A DNA stretch of 33,538 bases from NCBI GenBank assembly GCA_903822435.1, contig CAIJPE010000256.1, positions 1 to 33,538 on the forward strand, given 5' to 3'. Positions 1-12,976 of this stretch are shown here, piece after piece. A model generated the notes under the pieces. That model was not told where the DNA came from. It made no database searches and saw nothing but the letters and a program-made list of their open reading frames with translations. Positions within the stretch are counted from its first letter, which is position 1. Each line of letters starts with the position of its first letter. A program made the translations under genes and the position numbers. The stretch comes from an uncultured beta proteobacterium. GTDB taxonomy: Bacteria > Pseudomonadota > Gammaproteobacteria > Burkholderiales > Burkholderiaceae_C.

Positions 1-630
1 CCGCCCGCCGCACCTGCAGGGCCACCCGCTCTTCGCGCTCGGGGCTCCAGCCCGGCCACTGCCGCAGGGGCAGCCCGCCCACCGAGGCCTGCGACCACAG
101 CACCACTTCGGAATCGCCGTGCTCGCCCACCACCTGGGCGTGCACGCTGCGCGGGTCCACACCCAGTTCGAGGCCCAGCACCTGCCGCAGCCGCGCGGTG
201 TCGAGCATGGTGCCGGTGCCGATCACGCGCTCGGGAGGCAGGCCGCTGGCCTGCTGCATCACGCGGGTCAGCACGTCCACGGGGTTGGTCACCATCACCA
301 CCACGCCCCGGCAGCTGGCCAGCTGACGGCCCAGGTCGCTGACCAGGCTGGCGTTGTCGCGCAGCAGTTCCAGACGCGGCTGGCCCGGCTTGCCGTTGCG
401 CCCGGCGGCCACCACCACCACGTCGGCCGTGGCGACTTCTTCGATGGAAGCCGCGCGCACCTGGGCGCTGGGGTAGTAGGCCGCGCCGTGCGCCAGGTCC
501 ATGGCCTCGCCTTCGGCCACGGGCATGCGGGCGTCGGCCAGCAGCAGTTCGTCGGCCACGCCGGCCATCAGGGTCGAGATGGCCACGCTGGCGCCCACCC
601 AACCCGTGCCGACGATGCCGACGCGCCGCG

Positions 631-634
<4 letters not shown>
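1..634 (-). CDS. L-lactate dehydrogenase-family protein (LDH/MDH superfamily), C-terminus beyond the left edge
   Basis: This is an NAD-dependent 2-hydroxyacid dehydrogenase of the lactate/malate family. The first 211 codons are present and the reading frame stays open at base 1; the family is usually about 310-330 residues. The Rossmann motif GTGWVG is at residues 9-14. A catalytic-loop arginine is at R87 in [21 protein letters not shown] follows, then MLDTAR with the Asp and Arg of the proton relay, and the catalytic His in GEHGDSE. This pattern fits LDH better than MDH. The residue that normally sets substrate choice (Gln in LDH, Arg in MDH; position 102 in LDH numbering) is Gly81 here, in [11 protein letters not shown], so the substrate is uncertain. 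The ATG overlaps the gltD stop by four bases (ATGA), which implies translational coupling to glutamate synthase. The family call is firm; the substrate is not. Confidence 0.85.
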
Positions 635-2109
<1,475 letters not shown>

Positions 2110-2148
2110 GGTCTGTCTGCTTCTTTGGGTGAGGTGCTTGTTTGCGGA

Positions 2149-6900
<4,752 letters not shown>

Positions 6901-7012
6901 GGCGCACTCCTGGGCGGGCGGGAAAGGCGGGTCAGGGCAGGGCTGCGCGCCATCCGACGCGCGGACGGCGAGACTATCGCAGTGCAACAAGGCCAGCAAG
7001 CGGTTTTAAACA

Positions 7013-7024
7013 GGGTCTGACCCC
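7013..7024. repeat. GGGTCTGACCC palindromic motif downstream of the RayT-like gene
   Basis: This is an 11-bp near-perfect palindrome, GGGTC-T-GACCC, plus one C, followed by five T. About 30 bp further on is AATGGGGACATAACG. From memory, motifs of the form GGGGTCAGACCC recur beside RayT (REP-associated tyrosine transposase) loci in many proteobacteria. It sits in the 234-bp gap between the RayT-like gene and gltB, which otherwise holds only the gltB upstream region. I cannot tell from one copy whether it is dispersed in the genome. It might also act as a weak terminator on the plus strand, though the stem is short. Confidence 0.4.
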
Positions 7025-7134
7025 TTTTTGCAGGCTGCTACGCAGTTCTGCTGGTAAATGGGGACATAACGAACGCCCCGATGTCGTGATCGAACCATGC
7101 AGATGGCGTGCCAGGCACTGACGGCGCGGCACGA

Positions 7135-7821
7135 TCAGCGCGGCGGGGTGGTGGGCCTGGCCCTCGACGGCGGCCGGCCCCGGGGCCGCGGCGTGGCGGG
7201 GCGGTTGGCCGCGGCGGCGACGGCGGCCTTGAAGCTTTCGCTGCCCACGGCCCACCCACCCAGGGCAGCCCGCCGCAGGGCGGCCGATTCGAGGGCGGGA
7301 AGGCCTTCGGCCAGTCGGGCCCGCCAGGCGGCCTCGCGTTCGAACGGTGTGTTGCCCAGTTGCCAGAACTCGGGCAGGTCAGTCAGCAAAGGGTCTCGCG
7401 GGCCGCCGGCCCGGTGCGAAGCGCTGGTGTGACCCGGTTCCGGCGAGTGGCCATCCACCCAGCGCAAGGCCGCCAGGCGCGGCGCGCCGGGCTCGACGAC
7501 GGCACACCGGAAGCGCCCTTCCCACAGGGTGCCGGTGCGCTGGTGGTGTCGGTTGTAGGTGGCCACGAAGCGCCGGCCCAGGGCCTGCACCCAGCGACCC
7601 AGGCCTTGCGGCGCGGCGGGGGTGGCCAGCAGCAGGGCCTCGGTGTCGAGCAAGGCCCAGGCGTGCACCTGCACGTCTTCGGTGGCCGCCGCCTCGCGCA
7701 GCGCGGCCGCAAAGCTGGCGCGGTCGGCTGCGTCGTCGAACAGCCCCGAAGTCCCGGCCAGGGCCCGCAGGATCACCAGGTGGGCCTGCCCTGCCACCAC
7801 CAGCCGCGGCAACCTTGCCAT
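7135..7821 (-). CDS. RayT-like (REP-associated tyrosine transposase, Y1/IS200-like fold) protein, probably catalytically dead
   Basis: This 228-residue protein begins MARLPRLVVAGQAHLVILR, the typical start of REP-associated tyrosine transposases. It keeps the YNRHH...GTLWEGRFR segment, with Tyr89 where the family's nucleophile lies. The metal-binding HUH motif, normally of the form NHVHLL after a VL-hydrophobic strand, is replaced by TEALLL (residues 60-65). Both histidines are therefore gone (Glu61 and Leu63). The C-terminal 30 residues are Arg/Pro/Ala-rich. The gene starts 16 bp after dgt and is co-directional, at the end of the aroK-aroB-dgt run. The loss of the HUH residues in an intact open frame suggests a domesticated DNA- or REP-binding protein rather than an active transposase. 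That role is inference. Confidence 0.75.
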   Translation of the reverse strand: MARLPRLVVAGQAHLVILRALAGTSGLFDDAADRASFAAALREAAATEDVQVHAWALLDTEALLLATPAAPQGLGRWVQALGRRFVATYNRHHQRTGTLWEGRFRCAVVEPGAPRLAALRWVDGHSPEPGHTSASHRAGGPRDPLLTDLPEFWQLGNTPFEREAAWRARLAEGLPALESAALRRAALGGWAVGSESFKAAVAAAANRPATPRPRGRPPSRARPTTPPR

Positions 7822-7837
7822 GGCCCCTCGCCCCGGT

Positions 7838-8986
7838 TCAGCCGAACAGCCGCCGCCCGGTCAGGCGGTGGTGTTCCTTCAGCGCGAAGCGGTCGGTCAT
7901 GCCGGCGATGTAGTCGGCCATGGCGCGCGGCCGGTCCTCCTGTTCGCGGTATTCGGCCGGCAATTCCCCGGGCTGGTCGCGGTAGGCGGCGTACAGCCCG
8001 GTGACCGCCTCGCGGGCCAGGTCGTTGGACACCACCACCTGCGGATGCCGGTACAGCTCGCGGAACAGGAACCGCTTGAGCACGCCCACCTCTTCCACCA
8101 GTGCGGGGCCGAAGCGGATGAGCGGCGGGCCCCGCCGTGCCGCATCGGCGTCGGTCGGCGCGTGGTCTGCCAGCGCCTCGCTGCTGGCCTGGATCAGGTC
8201 ACCGAGCTGCCATGACAGCATGCGCCGCAGGGTCTCGAACAGCAGCCGCCGTCCCGGCCGTTCGGACAGGGCCGGGTATTCGGCGCACACCCCGTCGCGC
8301 CAGCGGGCGAACACCGGCACCTGGCCCAGCTGCTCCAGCGTGATCAGCCCCGAGCGCACGCCGTCGTCGATGTCGTGCGAGGTGTAGGCCAGCTCGTCGG
8401 CCAGGTTGACGAGCTGGGCTTCCAGGCTGGCCTGCCGCCCGTCCAGGAAGCGCGCCGCCGGGCCGCCCGGCTCGGCGGCTTCCAGTTGCAGCGCATTCGA
8501 CCGCGAGCAGTGCTTGAGGATGCCTTCGCGCGTCTCCATCGTCAGGTTCAGACCGTCGAAGGCCGGGTACCGGGCCTCCAGCTGGTCGACCACCCGCAGG
8601 CTCTGCAGGTTGTGCTCGAAGCCCCCGTGTTCGCGCATGCAGGTCTGCAAGGCGTCCTGCCCGGCGTGGCCGAACGGGGTGTGCCCGAGGTCGTGGGCCA
8701 GGGCGATGGCTTCGACCAGGTCTTCGTTCAGCCGCAGCGCGCGGGCTGCCGAGCGGCCCAGCTGCGCCACCTCCAGCGAGTGCGTCAGCCGCGTGCGGAA
8801 CAGGTCGCCTTCGTGGTTGATGAAGACCTGCGTCTTGTAGACCAGGCGCCTGAAGGCGTTGCTGTGGACCACGCGGTCGCGGTCGCGCTGGTGTTCGGTG
8901 CGGGGCGGTGGCAGCGGCTCGAAGCGGCGCCGCCCCCGCGAGCGCAGCGGGTCGCTGGCCCAGGGCGCCAGGCCGGAGGTGTTCAC
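7838..8986 (-). CDS. dgt: deoxyguanosinetriphosphate triphosphohydrolase-like protein (HD superfamily)
   Basis: This is a dNTP triphosphohydrolase of the HD superfamily. It cleaves dGTP or other dNTPs to the nucleoside plus tripolyphosphate and so affects dNTP pools. It has 382 residues, the size of the dGTPase-like (short Dgt) group. The N-terminal DRDRVVHSNAFRRLVYKTQV motif, the metal-binding His in RTRLTHSLEVAQ, and the HD pair in AHDLGHTPFGHAG (around residues 95-107) are all intact. YTSHDIDDG supplies a later metal ligand. It lies 16 bp after aroB and 16 bp before the RayT-like gene, which suggests one transcript. The aroK-aroB-dgt order is common in Burkholderiales. Confidence 0.95.
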   Translation of the reverse strand: MNTSGLAPWASDPLRSRGRRRFEPLPPPRTEHQRDRDRVVHSNAFRRLVYKTQVFINHEGDLFRTRLTHSLEVAQLGRSAARALRLNEDLVEAIALAHDLGHTPFGHAGQDALQTCMREHGGFEHNLQSLRVVDQLEARYPAFDGLNLTMETREGILKHCSRSNALQLEAAEPGGPAARFLDGRQASLEAQLVNLADELAYTSHDIDDGVRSGLITLEQLGQVPVFARWRDGVCAEYPALSERPGRRLLFETLRRMLSWQLGDLIQASSEALADHAPTDADAARRGPPLIRFGPALVEEVGVLKRFLFRELYRHPQVVVSNDLAREAVTGLYAAYRDQPGELPAEYREQEDRPRAMADYIAGMTDRFALKEHHRLTGRRLFG

Positions 8987-9002
8987 ATCGCCCCGCGAAC
9001 CG

Positions 9003-10103
9003 TCATGCGGCAGCGCCGTGCTGCTCGATCACCCGGCGGACGATGTCGTCGGGCACCGGCTGCAGGCGGGCCTGGCCCGGCGACTCGATCACGATGAAGC
9101 GCGTCTCGCCGCCTTCGGCCTTCTTGTCCACCCGCATCAGTTCCAGCCAGCGCTCGGTACCCAGCGGAGGTGCCACCACGGGCAGGCCGGCGCGCTGGAT
9201 GAGCCGGCGCAGGCGGTCCACAAAGGCCGCCGGCACCAGCCCGAGCGCGGCCGACAGCTCGGCGGCCAGCACCATGCCGCAGCCCACGGCCTCGCCGTGC
9301 AGCCACGTGCCGTAGCCCAGGCCGGACTCGATGGCGTGGCCGAAGGTGTGGCCGAAGTTCAGGATGGCCCGCAGGCCGCTCTCGCGTTCGTCCTGACCCA
9401 CCACCCAGGCCTTGATCTCGCAAGAGCGTTGCACGGCGTGGGCCAGTGCATCCGGCTCGCAGGCCCGCAGGGCGTCGATGTGGGCCTCGATCCAGTCGAA
9501 GAAGGCCATGTCGGCGATGGGCCCGTACTTGATGACCTCGGCCAGGCCGGCCGAGAGCTCGCGCGCGGGCAGCGTGGCCAGGGTGGCGAGGTCGCACACC
9601 ACCCGCACGGGCTGGTAGAACGCGCCGATCATGTTCTTGCCCAGCGGGTGGTTGATGGCCGTCTTGCCGCCCACCGACGAATCCACCTGGGCGAGCAGCG
9701 TGGTGGGCACCTGCACGAAGGGCACGCCGCGCATGTAGCTGGCGGCCGCGAAGCCCGTCATGTCGCCCACCACCCCGCCGCCCAGCGCGAAGAGCACCGT
9801 CTTGCGGTCGCAGCCGGTGGCCAGAAGGTGATCGAACACCAGGTTCAGCGAATGCCAGTCCTTGTGCTGTTCGCCGTCGGGCAACAGCATGCGACTCACC
9901 TGGCGGTAGTGCGGGGCCAGGGCCCGCTCCAGCGCTGCGCCGTACAGGCCATCGACCACCGGGTTGCTGACGATCACGGCCCGGGATGCCCGCGGCAAGC
10001 CCTGCCAGGGGGCGGGCGCATCGAGCAGGCCGGTGCCGATCAGGATGTCGTAGCGGCTGTTCGGGGTGGCCACCCCGACCGTGCGGACGGACGCTGGATT
10101 CAT
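9003..10103 (-). CDS. aroB: 3-dehydroquinate synthase
   Basis: This enzyme converts DAHP to 3-dehydroquinate, the second step of the shikimate pathway, using NAD and a divalent metal in the cytoplasm. It has 366 residues, the normal length. Visible hallmarks are the NAD-binding [13 protein letters not shown] around residue 110, [16 protein letters not shown], the metal-ligand Glu in AEVIKYG, and [11 protein letters not shown] and HGEAVGCG with the metal-binding histidines. It follows aroK after 58 bp and precedes dgt by 16 bp on the same strand, so aroK and aroB form the usual pair. Confidence 0.97.
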   Translation of the reverse strand: MNPASVRTVGVATPNSRYDILIGTGLLDAPAPWQGLPRASRAVIVSNPVVDGLYGAALERALAPHYRQVSRMLLPDGEQHKDWHSLNLVFDHLLATGCDRKTVLFALGGGVVGDMTGFAAASYMRGVPFVQVPTTLLAQVDSSVGGKTAINHPLGKNMIGAFYQPVRVVCDLATLATLPARELSAGLAEVIKYGPIADMAFFDWIEAHIDALRACEPDALAHAVQRSCEIKAWVVGQDERESGLRAILNFGHTFGHAIESGLGYGTWLHGEAVGCGMVLAAELSAALGLVPAAFVDRLRRLIQRAGLPVVAPPLGTERWLELMRVDKKAEGGETRFIVIESPGQARLQPVPDDIVRRVIEQHGAAA

Positions 10104-10161
10104 GCCGCAGAGTTTAAGCGGGCCCCGACGGGCCGCCTGCGGGCGCGCAGGGCCCGGGCTG

Positions 10162-10716
10162 CTATTCGCTCTGGGCGCGGGAAGGCGCGGGCAGGCCGTT
10201 CGGGTCGACCAGTCCCGCCAGTTCCAGCTGCATCATCACCATGCCGATGAGTGAAGGCACCGAAGGCCGCGCCGACTCGATGACGAAGTGCGCCGTGCGG
10301 CGGTACAGCGGGTCGCGTTCGCGGTACAGCTCGCGCAGCCGCGCCAGCGGGTCGGCCACCTGCAGCAATGGGCGCTGCGTGTCGTGGCGCAGCCGGCGGA
10401 ACAGCTCTTCGGGCGAATTGCGCAGGTAGAAGACGTGGCAGCGCGAGTGCAGGGCGTCGCGGTTGGAAGGCCGCAATACCGCCCCGCCCCCGGTGGCCAG
10501 CAGCAGCCCTTCGCGCCGGCTCAAGTCGTCGATGACGTCCTGCTCGGCATCGCGGAAGGCTTCCTCGCCATGGAGCGCGAAGTACTCCCGGATCGGCATG
10601 CCGATCCGGGACTCGACCTCTGCATCGCAATCGGCAAAGCGCAGCCCCAGCTGACGGGCCAGATGCCGCCCGACCGTGGACTTGCCACAGCCGGGCATGC
10701 CGATGAGGGCGATCAC
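10162..10716 (-). CDS. aroK: shikimate kinase
   Basis: This enzyme phosphorylates shikimate to shikimate 3-phosphate with ATP. It has 184 residues from a GTG start at 10716. The first residues read [20 protein letters not shown], with the Walker A loop only a few residues in, so later ATGs would damage the P-loop strand. Further motifs are [13 protein letters not shown] (Asp for shikimate and Mg), FRDAE, the ATGGGAV glycine loop, and the lid arginine in TQRPLL. The GTG start overlaps the TAG stop of the upstream Ig-like lipoprotein by one base (TAGTG), so translation is probably coupled. The frame stays open far upstream, but that part is the shadow of the lipoprotein gene. Confidence 0.95.
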   Translation of the reverse strand: MIALIGMPGCGKSTVGRHLARQLGLRFADCDAEVESRIGMPIREYFALHGEEAFRDAEQDVIDDLSRREGLLLATGGGAVLRPSNRDALHSRCHVFYLRNSPEELFRRLRHDTQRPLLQVADPLARLRELYRERDPLYRRTAHFVIESARPSVPSLIGMVMMQLELAGLVDPNGLPAPSRAQSE

Positions 10717-12914
10717 TATGGGCAGGTGACGTAGGTGTTGGGCTTCGCGGCGGTGGTGATGAATTGGCCCACCGAGGTAGTCAGGCCGCTTGGCGAGGTG
10801 ATGTTGATGGTGATCGTGCCACTGGTGGTGCCGTCCGCGAACGAGTAGTTCACGCCGGCTCCGGTCGGGGCCAGTGAGCTTGCCACCGGAGAACCGCCCG
10901 ACAGCGACACCGTCAATCCTGTCGTCGCTGCGACGCTGATCGTGCTGCCCGCGGCCACTGGGTTGTAAGCCGTCGTGTTGGCGTCGGACGCATAGAAGAA
11001 CAGCGAGCCGATGGAGGACTGGCCGAACAGGCCGGTACTGCCGACATAGTAGTAGTTCAGGTACTGCGGATTGCCCGCTGCGTCGTAGGCCGGGAACGTG
11101 GCTCCGGCATTCGGGCGAATCAATGGCGTGGCGGCCGGACAGGCGCCCGCCGGCATGGCCGAGCCCGTCGGGAGTTGGGTGCCCCACGTCGGACTGGCCG
11201 ACGAGGTCGAGAACACGGTTTCGATCGATCGGCGAACGTAGGCCTTGCCCCATGATCCGGAACAGGTCGACGGCATGCTGGGAATGCTGGCATCTAGTTG
11301 CAGCGTGGACGGCAGCACGGAGGTGTTGCATGCGCTCGATCCAGAAGGGCTCTGGGCGATGAACTGATTGTTTGCGGAAGACGCGTAGACGCCATTGGCC
11401 AGCGTGTCGATGAAGGGGTTGCCCATGTCCTGATAGGGCTCGCCAGCGTCGTAGACGTTGCTGCCATTGGCATCCACGAAGGACTTTTCACCCAAGGCAT
11501 AGGCCAGCACCGTCACGCGACCATCCGGTGGCTTGGGTAACGACGATTGGAAGCGGGCAACTGCGCACGATAGGCCCACGCCCGTCGAACTGCTGGCCGA
11601 CACGCCTGAACTACAGGCGGTGTTGGCGGCCGCAATCGTGGTTGTGAAAGCCACCGACTGCACCTGCCCGCCTTCGGACACGAAGTTGATAGCGGTGCCG
11701 TCGGGAACCGGGTTGCCCAACCGGTCTGAAGCGATCACCGTGTAGGAGTTGGCCGTGCCATCGCGGTTGAAACCTTCGATGTTGAAGGAGGCTTGAGAAA
11801 GGGAGAACCGCGTCTCCGTGGGCAGGCCGATGGCGATGGAAAGGTTGCTTGAGACGGTCGAGATGCCGCTGCCAGCCAATGAGGCGGTCACCCGGGCCGG
11901 GGTGGGCACCGTGCCCGAGTTCACGAGCGCACTGACTCGGCCGTTGCTGTCGGTCGTCTGCACGCTGCCCGTAGAACCGCCGTCCAGCGTGAGGCCGCCG
12001 GCGAAGGTATTCAGCGACAGGTTCACCGACTTGCCCGGCAGGGGGTTGTTGGCCAGGTCATTGACCTGGAAGACGACCTGCGAGGATGTGGTCAGGCCTG
12101 TGCCCTGCAGGTAGATCGTCGGCGGGGTGGCGCTGACGAACACGATGTTGTTGGCAGCCGGGGAGCTCAGGTTGAGTTGCAGCACCTGTTGCGAGTTCGT
12201 GCCGGAAACCGATGCTGTCAGCGTATCAGCCGTCAGCGTCGCGCCACAGCCGCCGGTGTCCTTGTAGGTGATGGTGACTGGGCTGGAGGTGACAGTTGCG
12301 GTTGCCGGCGAAATGGTCGCCTTGCCGGTCGTCACGCAGGCCGAGGCGATCGACAAGGTGGCTGGTGTGGCCGTGCTCACCCCCGAAAGCGCGACCGTCA
12401 GCACGGTTTGGCCATAGGCACTCAAGGGTGCGGCCGGCGTGGCCCCTACCGACGTGGTGAAGGCAGTGATCGACGCAGACGTGGCCACGAGGCTGAAGCC
12501 CACCGACCCGCTCAAGGCGGCGGTTCCGACCGTGGCAGAAGCCACGACGGTGTCGGCACCGGAGGTGCTCGTGACGGCCGGCGAAAGCGTCACGGTGGCC
12601 ACGCCGTTGCCGTTGGTCAACGCGCTTCTGGCACTGAAGGTACCGAGCCCGCCACTGGTGGTGAATGAGACCACCGAATTGGCAACGGGGCTGGCAGTGG
12701 CGTCGAGCACCGTGGCCGTGACGGTGACCGGTGCGGCACTGGAGACCGTGGCGTTCGAGATCGAGACCGTGAGCGACGCGCTCGCCGGCGTACCGCCGGT
12801 GCCCGTGCCGGAACCCGGGCCGAAGCCCGGTGTGCCCGACGAGCCACCGCCACCGCCGCAAGCGGACAGTGCAAGCACGGTGATGATGGAAAACAGACGT
12901 CGAATCAGCGTCAT
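10716..12914 (-). CDS. Ig-like-repeat lipoprotein of unknown function between pilQ and aroK
   Basis: This is a predicted lipoprotein of 732 residues. The signal MTLIRRLFSIITVLALSAC has a good lipobox (LSAC, Cys19), followed by a Gly/Ser/Thr-rich linker to about residue 45. The mature part is rich in Ser, Thr, Ala, Val and Gly. It contains repeated beta-sandwich-like segments of bacterial Ig (Big_1/invasin) type, for example SLTVSISNATVSSAAPVTV and the phrases DSNGRVSALVNSGT and LGNPVPDGTAINF. Around residues 481-503 is an acidic loop, DANGSNVYDAGEPYQD, that resembles a calcium-binding EF-hand or dockerin-like loop. Several Cys residues lie in the C-terminal half. Its position directly after the pilus secretin gene and its start/stop overlaps suggest co-expression with the type IV pilus. 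A surface or adhesive role is inference, and I know no named homologue. Confidence 0.85.
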   Translation of the reverse strand: MTLIRRLFSIITVLALSACGGGGGSSGTPGFGPGSGTGTGGTPASASLTVSISNATVSSAAPVTVTATVLDATASPVANSVVSFTTSGGLGTFSARSALTNGNGVATVTLSPAVTSTSGADTVVASATVGTAALSGSVGFSLVATSASITAFTTSVGATPAAPLSAYGQTVLTVALSGVSTATPATLSIASACVTTGKATISPATATVTSSPVTITYKDTGGCGATLTADTLTASVSGTNSQQVLQLNLSSPAANNIVFVSATPPTIYLQGTGLTTSSQVVFQVNDLANNPLPGKSVNLSLNTFAGGLTLDGGSTGSVQTTDSNGRVSALVNSGTVPTPARVTASLAGSGISTVSSNLSIAIGLPTETRFSLSQASFNIEGFNRDGTANSYTVIASDRLGNPVPDGTAINFVSEGGQVQSVAFTTTIAAANTACSSGVSASSSTGVGLSCAVARFQSSLPKPPDGRVTVLAYALGEKSFVDANGSNVYDAGEPYQDMGNPFIDTLANGVYASSANNQFIAQSPSGSSACNTSVLPSTLQLDASIPSMPSTCSGSWGKAYVRRSIETVFSTSSASPTWGTQLPTGSAMPAGACPAATPLIRPNAGATFPAYDAAGNPQYLNYYYVGSTGLFGQSSIGSLFFYASDANTTAYNPVAAGSTISVAATTGLTVSLSGGSPVASSLAPTGAGVNYSFADGTTSGTITINITSPSGLTTSVGQFITTAAKPNTYVTCP

Positions 12915-12976
12915 GGCAAGGTTCCCTGGGCGGTCAGGCTGTTGTTCGCGGCGTTGTCGTTCGGCGTGCGCGGCAT
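12911..12976 (-). CDS. 21-residue mini-ORF bridging pilQ and the Ig-like lipoprotein
   Basis: This 22-codon frame (21 residues, beginning MPRTPNDNAANN and ending TAQGTLP) fills the pilQ-lipoprotein gap exactly. Its ATG overlaps the pilQ stop by one base (TGATG). Its TGA overlaps the lipoprotein ATG by four bases (ATGA). There is no independent Shine-Dalgarno sequence, so any translation would be by re-initiation after pilQ. It has no hydrophobic segment and resembles no family I recognise. It may be a coupling device that carries ribosomes across the gap rather than a functional peptide, or a coincidence. Confidence 0.35.
   Translation of the reverse strand: MPRTPNDNAANNSLTAQGTLP

Noticed and set aside
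6973..6998. gltB promoter (TTGCTG and GATAGT on the minus strand)
   Set aside because: The spacing is only 15 bases and both hexamers are weak; not listed as a feature.
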